Of a stretch of DNA of 64,000 nt, positions 16,469 to 25,961 are shown in pieces; positions within the stretch are counted from its first letter, which is position 1; each line of letters starts with the position of its first letter. The position numbers and the translations under genes are program-made. The DNA comes from Streptomyces sp. DG2A-72. Its GTDB lineage: Bacteria; Actinomycetota; Actinomycetes; Streptomycetales; Streptomycetaceae. The notes below the pieces were generated by a model that searched no databases, had not been told where the DNA came from, and saw only the letters and a list, made by a program, of their open reading frames with translations. The stretch is from the NCBI RefSeq assembly GCF_030499575.1, contig NZ_JASTLC010000001.1, positions 496,001-560,000 of the forward strand, given 5' to 3'.

Positions 16469-17922
16469 GCGGGCAGCCGATGCCGTGCAGCCCCGCGGAG
16501 ATCGGTTCGCTGTTCCTGTTCGAGAAGCTGTCCGCCGATCAGCTCGGGCAGCTGTGCAGTGCGGGGCGGGTGGAGAAGTTCGAGCCCGGGCCCGTGTACA
16601 CCGAGGGCGAGCCGGCCACCTGCTTCTACGTGATGATCGAGGGCACGGTGGTGCTCTCCCGCCGGGTCGGCGTCGACGACGTGGAGGTCACCCGCACCTC
16701 GCAGCGCGGGGTGTACGCGGGGTCCATGCAGGCGTATCTCGGGGACCGGGTGCGCCAGGTCTACAACAGCTCCATGCGGGTCACGGAGCCCACACGTTTC
16801 TTCGTGGTGCCCGCCGAGGAGTTCGCGGCCTTCATGCAGCAGTGGTTCCCCATGGCGGTCCACCTGCTGGAAGGGCTCTTCTTCGGCTCGAAGAACACCC
16901 AGCGGGCCATCGGGGAGCGCGAACGGCTGCTGGCGCTCGGGTCGTTGTCGGCCGGTCTGACGCACGAGCTCAACAACCCGGCCGCGGCGGCCGTACGAGC
17001 CACCGCGACGCTCCGGGAGCGGGTGGGCAAGATGCGGCACAAGCTCGCCGTCATCGCCCAGGGCTCCTACTCCCCCGAGGTCATGGCGAACCTCATCGAC
17101 ATCCAGGAACGCACCGCCGAACGCGTCGCCAAGGCACCAGTGCTGACTCCCCTGGAAGCCGCCGACCGGGAAGACGCCCTCACCGACTGGCTCAACGACC
17201 ACGGCATCCCGGAGGGCTGGCGGATCGCGCCGACCTTCGTGCAGGCCGGTATCGACACCGACTGGCTCGACCAGATCGCGGCGGCCGTGGACGAGGAGAT
17301 CCTGCCGAACGCGATCGGGTGGCTCAACTACACCGTCGAGACCGAGCTGTTGATGGACGAGATCAACGACTCCACCAACCGCGTCTCCCACCTCGTCGAC
17401 GCCGCCAAGCAGTACTCACAGCTCGACCGGGCGCCCTACCAGGTCGCCGACGTGCACGAACTCCTCGACAGCACACTGCTGATGCTCTCGGGCAAGATCG
17501 GGGAGCGGATCAAGGTCGTCAAGGAGTACGACCGTACGCTCCCGAAGATCCCGGCGTACCCGGCGGAGCTCAACCAGGTGTGGACCAACCTGATCGACAA
17601 CGCGGTCCACGCGATCAACGACGCGGGCGACGAAGGGACGTTGACCGTGCGGACGGCGCTCCAACACGAACGGTTGCTGGTGGAGTTCCGTGACACCGGG
17701 CCGGGCGTGCCCAAGGAGATCCGCAGCCGTATCTTCGACCCCTTCTTCACCACCAAGCCGGTGGGCGAGGGCACCGGGCTCGGCCTGGACATCTCCTGGC
17801 GGATCGTCGTCAACAAGCACCACGGCACGCTTCAGGTCGAGTCCGAGCCGGGCGACACGCGCTTTCAGGTGCTGCTTCCGCTGGTCGCGTCCGCGAACGA
17901 CCTGCCCGAGGAGGCCGTATGA
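16465..17922 (+). CDS. Soluble histidine kinase with N-terminal cyclic-nucleotide-binding domain
   Basis: 485 residues. GTG 16465 overlaps the upstream TGA (GTGA); ATG 16480 is an alternative. cNMP-type beta-roll at about 14-128, a helical linker, HisKA-like segment with His167 in SAGLTHELNNPAAAAVR, an unusual insertion of about 120 residues, then HATPase_c with NLIDNAVHAI, DTGPGVP and GEGTGLGLDIS. There is no transmembrane segment, so the signal is cytoplasmic. It is presumably the kinase for the receiver domain of the flavoprotein encoded just upstream. Ends with an ATGA overlap to the zinc-finger gene. Confidence 0.92.
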   Translation: MSGQPMPCSPAEIGSLFLFEKLSADQLGQLCSAGRVEKFEPGPVYTEGEPATCFYVMIEGTVVLSRRVGVDDVEVTRTSQRGVYAGSMQAYLGDRVRQVYNSSMRVTEPTRFFVVPAEEFAAFMQQWFPMAVHLLEGLFFGSKNTQRAIGERERLLALGSLSAGLTHELNNPAAAAVRATATLRERVGKMRHKLAVIAQGSYSPEVMANLIDIQERTAERVAKAPVLTPLEAADREDALTDWLNDHGIPEGWRIAPTFVQAGIDTDWLDQIAAAVDEEILPNAIGWLNYTVETELLMDEINDSTNRVSHLVDAAKQYSQLDRAPYQVADVHELLDSTLLMLSGKIGERIKVVKEYDRTLPKIPAYPAELNQVWTNLIDNAVHAINDAGDEGTLTVRTALQHERLLVEFRDTGPGVPKEIRSRIFDPFFTTKPVGEGTGLGLDISWRIVVNKHHGTLQVESEPGDTRFQVLLPLVASANDLPEEAV

Positions 17923-18272
17923 CGAGCGACAACATGATCGACCCGACTGTTCCGCCCAGTGGCATGGGGTGTGTGGAGTGCGACGAGGTCGGCGGGTGGT
18001 GGTTCCATCTGCGGCGGTGTGCGCAGTGCGGGCACATCGGTTGCTGCGACTCGTCGCCGGCGAAGCATGCGACCGCGCATTTCCGGGAGACCGGGCATCC
18101 TGTGGTGCGTAGTTTCGAGCCGGGTGAGGAGTGGTTCTGGAACTATGCGACGTCCGAGATGTATGAGGCGGGGCCGGAGCTCGCACCTCCGGTGAGTCAT
18201 CCGGCTGATCAGCCGGCGCCGGGCCCTGCCGGGCGGGTGCCGGAGGATTGGGCGCGGGTGTTGAAGGGCTGA
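17919..18272 (+). CDS. UBP-type zinc finger protein
   Basis: 117 residues, ATG overlapping the kinase stop. Cysteine and histidine spacing (CVEC at about 18-21, CAQC and GCC 13-22 residues later, HATAHFRETGHPVV) matches the ZnF-UBP fold, which in eukaryotic deubiquitinases binds a free C-terminal Gly-Gly. Bacteria lack ubiquitin, so the ligand is open. The C-terminal 40 residues are Pro-rich and probably unstructured. Position as third gene of the flavoprotein/kinase operon is the main functional clue. Confidence 0.88.
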   Translation: MTSDNMIDPTVPPSGMGCVECDEVGGWWFHLRRCAQCGHIGCCDSSPAKHATAHFRETGHPVVRSFEPGEEWFWNYATSEMYEAGPELAPPVSHPADQPAPGPAGRVPEDWARVLKG

Positions 18273-18323
18273 GCGCCTACGAGCTCGGGGGGTTCTGTTT
18301 GGCGGCGGCTGCGGGTTGTTTGT

Positions 18324-18360
18324 GGCTGGTCGCGCAGTTCCCCGCGCCCCTTACGGGGCG
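18324..18360 (-). repeat. Intergenic palindromic repeat, short form, copy 2
   Basis: GGCTGGTCGCGCAGTTCCCC followed by a GCGCCCC-TTA-CGGGGCG hairpin. It is the reverse complement of the copy at 62541. It sits 51 bp after the zinc-finger gene, where it may terminate or protect that transcript. Confidence 0.8.
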
Positions 18361-18416
18361 GACCAGTCAGCCCTGGATTCAGAAGTGCTGTCAGTGGGTC
18401 GTGCCAGGATGGGATT

Positions 18417-21362
18417 GTGCTGCAGACCACCGCGTTTACCTCGCCCATCGTTGGCCGGGAGGATGAGCTTGCTCGTCTTTCCGGTGTGCTGGAGCGTGCC
18501 CGGGGTGGTGAGGCTCGGGCTGTTCTGATTGCCGGGGATGCCGGGGTCGGGAAGACGCGGGTGTTGGATGAGGTGTCGGCGCGGGCTGCTGGCGCTGGGA
18601 TGACGGTGCTGACCGGGCATTGTGTGGATCTCGGTGACGTGGGGCTGCCGTATCTGCCGTTCAGCGAGGTGCTGGGGGTGCTTGCCGCTGACGAGCGGTT
18701 TGCGGCCGTGGTGGCGGCGCATCCGGCGGTGGAGCGGTTGCTGGGTGGCGGGTCGGACGACGGTGGGCGGGTGCGGCTGTTCGAGGGTGTGGCGGGGCTG
18801 CTGGCCGATCTGGCGGATGTCGCTCCGCTGCTGCTCGTGCTGGAGGATCTGCACTGGGCGGATCAGTCCTCGCGGGATCTGCTGCGGTTCCTGCTCAGCC
18901 GCGGCATCCTGCAGCGGGCCGCGGGCGGTGCGCCCACGCATCGGCTGGCGGTGCTCGCTTCGTACCGGGCGGACGATCTGCATCGGCGGCATCCCTTGCG
19001 TCCGCTGCTCGCCGAGCTGGTGCGGCTGCCCGCTGTCGAGCGGCTGGAGCTTCGGCCCATGGCCGATCCCGACGTGGCCCGGCTGGTGCGCGGGCTGCGG
19101 GAGCGTCCGGTGCCGGACACGACGGTCCGCCGGATCGTGGAGCGCGCCGAGGGCAACGCCTTCTACGCGGAGGAGCTGCTGGCCGCCACGGACGCGGAGG
19201 CGGGCGGGGTGCCCAGCGGGCTGGCCGATGTCCTCCTCATCCGTTTCGAGCAGCTGACCGACACGGCCCAGCAGGTGCTGCGTACGGCCGCCGTCGCCGG
19301 GCGGCGGGTCGAGCACGATCTGCTGCGGGACGCGGTCGGGCTCCCCGAGGACGAGCTGGAGTCGGCGCTGCGGGAGGCCGTGGAGCGGCAACTCCTGGTC
19401 TCCGGGGGCGGCGACACGTACTCCTTCCGCCATGCCCTGGCCCGGGAGGCGGTGTACGCCGATCTGCTGCCGGGTGAACGGGCGCGGCTGCACGGTGCGT
19501 TCGCCCGGCTGCTGTCCCGCCGGGGGCACCGCGCGGAGACCGCGGCCGAGCGCGCCCACCACTATCGCGCGAGTCATGATCTGGCCGAGGCCCTGGCCGC
19601 GTCGCTGGAGGCCGCCGACCACGCCCATCGGCTCGGTGCTCCCGCCGAGGAACTCCGGCACCTGGAAGCCGCGCTCGACGTGTGGTCGTCGGTGGACCCG
19701 GCCGCGCGGCCTTCCGGCGAGGGCATCGACAGGGTGACGCTGACCTTGCGGGCCTCCGCCGCGGCGGCGCACGCCGGGGAGACGCACCGCGCGGTCTCCC
19801 TCACCCGTGCCGCGCTGGCGGGCATCGGCCAGGACGCGGACTCCGAGCTCGCCGCCCGGGTGCGCTACACGCTCGCCGGGAACCTGATCAGCGTCGACAA
19901 CCTGACGGCGGCGTTCGCGTACAGCAGCGAGGCGCTCGCTCTGATCCCCGCCGAACCCGCCTCGCGGACCTGGGTGTGGGCGGCGGCCACCCATGTGATG
20001 GCGGCCCGCCAGGTCGGAGAGACCGAGATCGCGCTGCGGGTCGCCCGCCAGGCGCTGGGCATCGCGGAGCAGTTGCGGGTGACCGACGCCCAGGCCGACC
20101 TGCTGATCTCGCTGGCCACGCTCGAAGGCGGCCGCCGACGCACCCCCGAAAACCGCGCGCGGCTGAAGGAGGCCCGGGAGCTGGCTCGGAGGTCGGGCAA
20201 CGCGCCGGTGGAGTTGCGTGCCCTGTTCAACCTCGCCATGGGCTTTTTCGAGTCCGGCGATCTGGAGGAGTGCCTGCCCTGGCTGACCGAGGGCCTGGAC
20301 CGCGCCCGCCGCGCCGGTCTGCTGTCCTCGCCGTATCCGCTGGAGATGCGCTATCTGCACCTGCTGGTGCTGTACACCCTGGGCCGCTGGGACGAGTGCC
20401 TGCGCGCGGCGGCGAGTGACGCCGCGGTGCTGCCGACGGCCGGCGGCTATACGGCGGGTCCCGCGCTGAACGTCGCCTTGGCGCGCGGCGACTTCAAGGC
20501 AGCCGACCGTGCGCGCGCCCTGCTTCAGGGGCCGTTCGACTGGATGGCCACGCTCGTCGCGGGAATCGTGCTGACGGACACCGCCGCGCTGCTCGGCGAT
20601 GCGGACGAGGCCGTGGCGCAGATGCGGTCCACCGTCGCGGCGCTCACCGATGACGCGGGTACGCCGCCCGACGTGACGGTCCGGCTCGCCGCGCTCGCCC
20701 TGTCCGCCGTCGCCGACTCGGCCGTCGATCTGCGCCGCACCGGCGACGAGGCGGGGGCCCGCCGCCGGGCGCAGACGGCGGGCGAGTTGGTGGAGCTGGC
20801 GCGAGATGTGGCCGGGCACGGCGACGACGGCATTCCGCAGGGTCCGGAGGGGCAGGCCTGGCTGGCCCGGGCGGAAGCGGAGTGGGCGCGGGCCGTGTCC
20901 GGTCCGGACGCGGAGGCGTGGGGGAAGGCGGTGGCCGCGTTCGACTACGGCGACGCGTATGAGCGGGCGCGCTGCCGACTGCGGTTCGCCGAGGCCCTGT
21001 TGGCGGCCGAGCGGCGCGAGGAAGCGGCCGTCGAGGCAGGCGCGGCCCGGGAGACGGCCGCCGAACTCCGCGCCACGCCGCTGTTGGAGCGGGCGGACGC
21101 CCTCATACGCCGCGGCAGGCTGTCGGACCGGGACGACCACGGCACGTCCCTGCTCACCTCCCGCGAGCAGGACGTCCTGCGGCTCCTCGCCCTCGGCCGC
21201 AGCAACCGGCAGATAGGCGAGGAGCTGTTCATCACCGGCAAGACGGCGAGCGTCCACGTCTCCAACATTCTCGGCAAGCTGGGCGCCGCGAGCCGCACCG
21301 AGGCCGTGGCGATCGCCTACCGCCGGGGCCTGATCACCCCGGAGCCGACGGCATCCGGCTGA
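18417..21362 (+). CDS. LAL-type LuxR-family regulator (large ATP-binding)
   Basis: 981 residues from GTG 18417. N-terminal AAA/NACHT-like ATPase with Walker A GDAGVGKT at 40-47 and Walker B LLLVLEDLHWADQ near 140, a long TPR-like helical middle region, and a C-terminal LuxR helix-turn-helix beginning LTSREQDVLRLLALGRSNRQ and containing KTASVHVSNILGKL. LAL proteins are often pathway activators in Streptomyces, but no biosynthetic cluster is adjacent, so the target is unknown. Confidence 0.95.
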   Translation: MLQTTAFTSPIVGREDELARLSGVLERARGGEARAVLIAGDAGVGKTRVLDEVSARAAGAGMTVLTGHCVDLGDVGLPYLPFSEVLGVLAADERFAAVVAAHPAVERLLGGGSDDGGRVRLFEGVAGLLADLADVAPLLLVLEDLHWADQSSRDLLRFLLSRGILQRAAGGAPTHRLAVLASYRADDLHRRHPLRPLLAELVRLPAVERLELRPMADPDVARLVRGLRERPVPDTTVRRIVERAEGNAFYAEELLAATDAEAGGVPSGLADVLLIRFEQLTDTAQQVLRTAAVAGRRVEHDLLRDAVGLPEDELESALREAVERQLLVSGGGDTYSFRHALAREAVYADLLPGERARLHGAFARLLSRRGHRAETAAERAHHYRASHDLAEALAASLEAADHAHRLGAPAEELRHLEAALDVWSSVDPAARPSGEGIDRVTLTLRASAAAAHAGETHRAVSLTRAALAGIGQDADSELAARVRYTLAGNLISVDNLTAAFAYSSEALALIPAEPASRTWVWAAATHVMAARQVGETEIALRVARQALGIAEQLRVTDAQADLLISLATLEGGRRRTPENRARLKEARELARRSGNAPVELRALFNLAMGFFESGDLEECLPWLTEGLDRARRAGLLSSPYPLEMRYLHLLVLYTLGRWDECLRAAASDAAVLPTAGGYTAGPALNVALARGDFKAADRARALLQGPFDWMATLVAGIVLTDTAALLGDADEAVAQMRSTVAALTDDAGTPPDVTVRLAALALSAVADSAVDLRRTGDEAGARRRAQTAGELVELARDVAGHGDDGIPQGPEGQAWLARAEAEWARAVSGPDAEAWGKAVAAFDYGDAYERARCRLRFAEALLAAERREEAAVEAGAARETAAELRATPLLERADALIRRGRLSDRDDHGTSLLTSREQDVLRLLALGRSNRQIGEELFITGKTASVHVSNILGKLGAASRTEAVAIAYRRGLITPEPTASG

Positions 21363-21371
21363 CCAGCCCGG

Positions 21372-21533
21372 TCAGCCGACCAGCAGGGCCAGTTCGGTGC
21401 CGCCCAGCAGGAAGGCGCCGACACCGAAGTCCGCGGTGCTGTCGTACGTCACGGGCTGGCCGGACTCCGGGCGGTCGCCGACCTTCTGGACGTACCCGAG
21501 GAAGCCGTCGGGGTGGACGGCGGTGGTGCTGGA
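21372..21533 (-). pseudogene. C-terminal remnant of a GH88/GH105-type glycosidase
   Basis: Read on the minus strand into the TGA at 21372-21374, about 50 codons give AVHPDGFLGYVQKVGDRPES and then STADFGVGAFLLGGTELALL, which matches the C-terminus of unsaturated rhamnogalacturonyl hydrolases (GH88/GH105). In-frame stop TGA lies just upstream, at about 21554, and no start exists. The rest of the gene is gone. Family assignment is from remembered C-terminal pattern only. Confidence 0.55.
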
Positions 21534-21621
21534 TCTGTTTTTCCGTCGTCAAGAGAAGAAGCAGGCTTGGGGCCGTGGGACCCGGCAGCCGGGCGTGCGC
21601 CGCGCGGCTGCCGGTGTCGCG

Positions 21622-23415
21622 TCAGTGCCTTTCGGCCGGTGTGTTGGCCTTGGTCACGTTGACGGCGGCCCAGGCCCGGTTCACCGTCTTGTACTCCGTG
21701 CTGTTCAGCCCGTGGAGGTCCTTGGCCGCCTTCAGCGTCGCGGTGCGCGCGTCGTGGAAGTCGGTCGTGGAGACCATGTAGCGGGTCAGGGCGCGGTAGA
21801 AGATCGCCGTGGCCTTGGCGCGGCCGATGCCCTTGACCGGCAGGCCGTCGTAGGTCGGCGAGTCGTAGGTGACGCTGCCGATCTTCTTGCGGCCGCTGCC
21901 CTCGGCGAGGAGGTAGTAGGCGTGCGAGGACACACCGGACCCGGCGTGCACCTCGGCGTCGTAGACGGCCGGTGACCAGTAGTCGATCGCGCCCTCGAGC
22001 ACGTCGAGGGAGGGGCGGTCGAGGCGGCGCAGGAACTTCTGGTCCAGGCCGAGCTTCTCGCCGACGAGGTAGTTGGGCGGGTTCTTGGGGTTGTTGGCGC
22101 TGAACTCCACGGCGGAGCCGAAGATGTCGGCGAGGGACTCGTTGAGGGAGCCCGGTTCGCCGTACTGATTGCCCTGGGCGTCCACGCGGGTGGGCTCCAG
22201 GCGGGCGGTGGCGTCGACGACGCCGTGGGTGAGTTCGTGGCCGGTGACGTCGAGGACGACGAGCGGTTTCTTGAACATCTCGCCGTCGCCGTCGCCGTAC
22301 AGCATGCAGCCGCAGGAGGGGTCCCAGAACGCGTTGGCGACCTTGTTGCCGAAGTGGACCAGGGCGCGGGCGCCCTTGCCGTCGTTCTTGATGCCCTTGC
22401 GGCCGAAGGTCTTCTTGTAGAAGTCCAGGGTCTTGGTGATGCCGTACTGGGCGTCGACGGCGGCGCTGGCGCGGTTCGAGACGGTGCCGTTGCCCCACTT
22501 GTTGGTGGTGCTGGTGAACGTCTTGCCGCGGGCGAAGCTCGTCGGCTCCCCGCCCTTGGCGTCCCGCGTCTCGGTGCCCCAGCGGCTGGGGTCCTTGAGG
22601 ACGTAGCTGGTGCGGGCGGTCCGGGTGGTGGTCAGGGCGACCTTGCCGGCGAAGAGGGACGTGCCGGTGCCGGTCGCCGGTGCCGGGTAGCGGGCCGCGC
22701 CCGGCGCGGGGGTCGCGGCGAGGCCGGTCGGCTCCGGGGCGGTGCCGGTGGCGGGGTCGAGCGTCTCGCCTCGCTCGCGCAGTGTGTCCACCAGGTCCGG
22801 CGACAGGAACTCTTCGCTGTCGGGCGTGTTGCTGCGGACCTTGCCGGTGCGGGCATCGATGACGACGGTCCGGGAGCCGCCGCCGTCCGCGGTGCCGCTG
22901 CCGCCGACGTGCACCTCGTAGGCGAGGGCCGACGCGCCACGGCGGGCGTCGACGACGAGTTCGACACTCTTCACCGACCCCTTGGCGACATCGGCGGCCT
23001 TCTCCTCCGCCTGGCGGCCGGTCACTTGGGCCTCGGAGGCAGCGGGCGCGACGCTGTGGTCCGCGGCCCGGGTGACACCGGCGTACTTCAGGCGCTCGGT
23101 GAGGTGGACGACGAGGTCGCCGCCGAGCACCGGCATCCCGCGGTGGGCCCGGACGAACCGCACGTGCCGTGCGCCCTCCGGGTCGAGCAGCACGTCCTGG
23201 GCGCGCAGTTCGTCGCCCGGTGCGACACCGGTGGCCCTCGCGTGAGCGAAGGCGGCGGCGCGGGCCGCGTCGACTATGGAGGAGGCGGAGGAGACGGAAG
23301 CGGAGGTGGGCTCGGTCCCCGTGACCGGGCCCGCGAAGGCCGTTCCGGTGAGCCCCGTCGCGGCGGTCGTCACGGCGACGGCGACCGCCAGGCTGCGTAT
23401 GTGAGCTCTACGCAC
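21622..23415 (-). CDS. Secreted M4 (thermolysin-type) metalloprotease
   Basis: 597 residues from GTG 23415, chosen because AAGGA lies 8 bp upstream and it yields a clean signal peptide (twin Arg near the start, hydrophobic core, TGTAFA cleavage at about 28); an ATG at 23487 would add 24 residues. A propeptide (FTP/PepSY, about 40-255) precedes the catalytic domain. Zinc site HELTH at 393-397 with Glu426 in ESLADIFG; the downstream catalytic His lies in HAGSGVSSHAYYL. It is presumably secreted and self-activated to degrade extracellular protein. Convergent position with the glycosidase remnant. Confidence 0.92.
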   Translation of the reverse strand: MRRAHIRSLAVAVAVTTAATGLTGTAFAGPVTGTEPTSASVSSASSIVDAARAAAFAHARATGVAPGDELRAQDVLLDPEGARHVRFVRAHRGMPVLGGDLVVHLTERLKYAGVTRAADHSVAPAASEAQVTGRQAEEKAADVAKGSVKSVELVVDARRGASALAYEVHVGGSGTADGGGSRTVVIDARTGKVRSNTPDSEEFLSPDLVDTLRERGETLDPATGTAPEPTGLAATPAPGAARYPAPATGTGTSLFAGKVALTTTRTARTSYVLKDPSRWGTETRDAKGGEPTSFARGKTFTSTTNKWGNGTVSNRASAAVDAQYGITKTLDFYKKTFGRKGIKNDGKGARALVHFGNKVANAFWDPSCGCMLYGDGDGEMFKKPLVVLDVTGHELTHGVVDATARLEPTRVDAQGNQYGEPGSLNESLADIFGSAVEFSANNPKNPPNYLVGEKLGLDQKFLRRLDRPSLDVLEGAIDYWSPAVYDAEVHAGSGVSSHAYYLLAEGSGRKKIGSVTYDSPTYDGLPVKGIGRAKATAIFYRALTRYMVSTTDFHDARTATLKAAKDLHGLNSTEYKTVNRAWAAVNVTKANTPAERH

Positions 23416-23721
23416 TTGAGGGTTCCTTCGTGCGAAGGCGGCCGGGGTCACCAACCGCCCTGAGGCATGGCGCAGTTGAGACGCCATGGGGGCTGGTCGG
23501 GCCCCCGGTGCACAACCCTTCCGGATGAGTCATGTCCATGTAAAGCATGAATCGTCGATTACACGCATTTCATGGCGATACCGCCCGCATCCGTACTGCT
23601 CAGTGATCGGTCGGCGGTCAACTGTGCGTCGACAGTGGAGAGGTGACGGGACGCACGGAGGTTGCCCGGCTTCGGTGTGACCGATGTCGCATCGACCGCG
23701 AGCGCGTCCTTCGCCGGCGTC

Positions 23722-25059
23722 TCAGTCCCGGTAGCCGCCGCCCTCGACCACGTCGTTCGCGAAGAGTTGGGCCTTCTCCAGCGCCTCGTCGACCGACTGC
23801 CGGCCGGCGATCGCCGCGGAGATCTCCTTGGCCACCCGGCCGCCGAGGCCCGCGTACTCCGGGATGCCGACGTACGAGGTTCCCGTCCACGGCTGCTTGT
23901 GCAGGCCGGGCCGGGTGAGGTTGACGGCGTTGAGCGCGTCCAGCGTCGGCTGCAGAAAGGCCTTGGCGGCCTTCCTGTACGGAGGAAGGCGGTACGTGGA
24001 CAGCCGGCTGCCGGGTGGCACTCCGACCCAGCCGAGCCTCTTGCCGTAGAGCTTCAGATACCGCTTCGACGTGGCCCAGGAGGCGAAATCCCACGCGGCC
24101 TTCGGGTGCTTGGACGTGACGGGGATCGCCAGCGCCCAGGTCCACAGCCATCCCGAGCTGCCGGTGCGCATCACGGGCGCGGGAGCGTAGCCGAGCTTGC
24201 CGGCGACCTCGCTGATCCTGGGGTCCTCGAGACCACCGGCGAAGGAAGTGGTGTCGTACAGCATGGCCGCCTTGCCCCGCAGCATCGTCGCCTGGCACTG
24301 GGCGGGCCCTGCTTCGTGCGCCCGAGGCTCGCCGGAGCTACGGACCAGGTCCACGTAGAACTTCACCGCCCGCCTGGTTTCGGGGGAGGTGAATTGGGGG
24401 TTCCAATGCTCGTCGAACCACCGGCCGCCGAAGGTCAGGATCACGGTGTTGAGAGACACCAGGTTCAGCCAGACGGGACCGCCGCGCAGGCAGATTCCGG
24501 CGATTCCGCGCCGGGGATCGTGGAGTTCGGCCGCCAGTTCGGCGACCTGCGACCAGGTCGGGCGTTCCGGCATGGTCAGCCCGGCCTTGTCGAACAGGTC
24601 CTTGCGGTACATCAGGAAGGACGACTCCCCGTAGTAGGGCACCGCGTACAGGCCCTTTCGGTAGGACAGCGCCGTACGCACCACGGGAATGAAATCCTCT
24701 ACGTCGTAGTCACCCCGGCTCGCCAGGACATCGAGTCGGGTGAGCCATCCTCGCGAGGCCCAGATCGGCGCCTCCCACGGGCCGATGGAGACGACGTCGT
24801 AGCGGCTCTCCTCGTCGGCGACGTCCTTGGACAGCCGATTCCGCAGCACCCTCTCGGGGAGAAAGACGAACTTCACACGGATACGGGGATGGGTGCGCCG
24901 GAAGTCGTCGACGAGCTTCTCCATATCGCGGGTGAAGTCGACGGACGCCACCGTGATCGTCGTGTCCTGCTCGTTCCCGGCGCAGGCAGCAGTGCCGAGC
25001 GCAAGTGAAGCGAGCAAGGCTCCCACGACGGGGATACGGGTGAGCCGTGTGATGTTCAC
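23722..25059 (-). CDS. ABC-transporter solute-binding lipoprotein (family 1), no permease nearby
   Basis: 445 residues from GTG 25059, with lipobox LGTAAC (Cys26) after a hydrophobic signal. The mature part has the SBP_bac_1 layout (VDDFRRTHPRIRVKFVFLPE, YYGESSFLMYRKDLFDKAG, TFGGRWFD), typical of sugar-binding proteins. GTGA overlaps the stop of the DUF4239 gene, so translation is coupled. No permease or ATPase gene lies in the operon, which is unusual; it may serve as a sensor partner of DUF4239 or use a remote transporter. Confidence 0.88.
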   Translation of the reverse strand: MNITRLTRIPVVGALLASLALGTAACAGNEQDTTITVASVDFTRDMEKLVDDFRRTHPRIRVKFVFLPERVLRNRLSKDVADEESRYDVVSIGPWEAPIWASRGWLTRLDVLASRGDYDVEDFIPVVRTALSYRKGLYAVPYYGESSFLMYRKDLFDKAGLTMPERPTWSQVAELAAELHDPRRGIAGICLRGGPVWLNLVSLNTVILTFGGRWFDEHWNPQFTSPETRRAVKFYVDLVRSSGEPRAHEAGPAQCQATMLRGKAAMLYDTTSFAGGLEDPRISEVAGKLGYAPAPVMRTGSSGWLWTWALAIPVTSKHPKAAWDFASWATSKRYLKLYGKRLGWVGVPPGSRLSTYRLPPYRKAAKAFLQPTLDALNAVNLTRPGLHKQPWTGTSYVGIPEYAGLGGRVAKEISAAIAGRQSVDEALEKAQLFANDVVEGGGYRD

Positions 25060-25961
25060 TGCGGAAGCTGCTCCGAGCTGGCGAACGAAACGTAGTCGGC
25101 CACGTCCAGGAGGCAGCCCGGCACCCGCTCCCTGCTCGACACCCCGAAGTACGTGGTGATCTGCTCCTGTCCCTCGGGAGGCACTCCCATTCCTTGCGTC
25201 AGCGCGACCTTCCAATGCGTCAGGTCGATCGCGTTGCTGTCCTGGAGAGGGTGATCCAGCGCGATGATCAGGGTGATGAACAAGCCGATGAAGAACGACA
25301 GCAGGCCGGTCAGGGCCACATGGTCGATCATTCTGACGCCGACCAGCGCCCAGGTCGCCGCAATGGTCACGAACGCGCCGCCGAAGAGGACGAGATACAG
25401 CACCGGCAGCAGCCCGATGCTCACCTCGCCCTGCCGTTCACGGCGAAGGTTGTTGTAATCGTTGAAGGCTTCGAGGGTGACGGACTGCGCGTTCGACTCC
25501 TCTTCGTTCTGCGGTTCATAGAACATCAGGGATTCGAATACGGCGTCCAGCCGCCCTTGGTCCTCGACGATCTCGCCCCGCTGCTGTTGCGGCCAGACCT
25601 CGTTGATCACATTCTCGGCGTAGTTCCGCACCTGGGACTGAATACGGCATCTACGGCTGTTGGGAAACGCCTCACCGGCGCGATAGACCGTGGTGAGCTG
25701 CGAAGCCTCCTCATTGACAAGCTTCTTCACCTCCACATAGTGGTCGTACGCCCCCACGGCAACCAGCCCGATCAGCAAGGCGTAAAAGCCTCCGACGACT
25801 TCGACCAGGAATTTGACGCGTTCGTTGTGCTCGGGATCTTCGCCGAACCAATCGCGGATCCGGGCTCGTACGAGCAGGCCGCTGAGGCCGAAGGCGAGGA
25901 ATCCGCCCACCATCAGCAGAGCCTGGGACCAGATCGGCACATGCGAGAACCAAGCAGGCAT
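25056..25961 (-). CDS. DUF4239 (bestrophin-like) membrane protein
   Basis: 301 residues. Two hydrophobic helices near the N-terminus (about 10-32 and 52-75), a charged roughly 120-residue soluble region and two or more C-terminal helices (about 185-235), followed by a soluble tail. This matches DUF4239, annotated as bestrophin-like, suggesting but not proving an ion channel. First gene of a two-gene operon with a solute-binding lipoprotein. Confidence 0.8.
   Translation of the reverse strand: MPAWFSHVPIWSQALLMVGGFLAFGLSGLLVRARIRDWFGEDPEHNERVKFLVEVVGGFYALLIGLVAVGAYDHYVEVKKLVNEEASQLTTVYRAGEAFPNSRRCRIQSQVRNYAENVINEVWPQQQRGEIVEDQGRLDAVFESLMFYEPQNEEESNAQSVTLEAFNDYNNLRRERQGEVSIGLLPVLYLVLFGGAFVTIAATWALVGVRMIDHVALTGLLSFFIGLFITLIIALDHPLQDSNAIDLTHWKVALTQGMGVPPEGQEQITTYFGVSSRERVPGCLLDVADYVSFASSEQLPQ

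Noticed and set aside
17919..18272. Zinc finger as part of a ubiquitin-like conjugation system
   Set aside because: No E1, E2 or ubiquitin-like gene is in the window, and Pup ends differently; the neighbours are signalling and redox genes. Kept only as an open ligand question.
18351..21257. 968-codon minus-strand frame opposite the LuxR regulator
   Set aside because: Arg/Gly/Gln-rich composition with no domain; the plus strand has Walker motifs and a clear helix-turn-helix.
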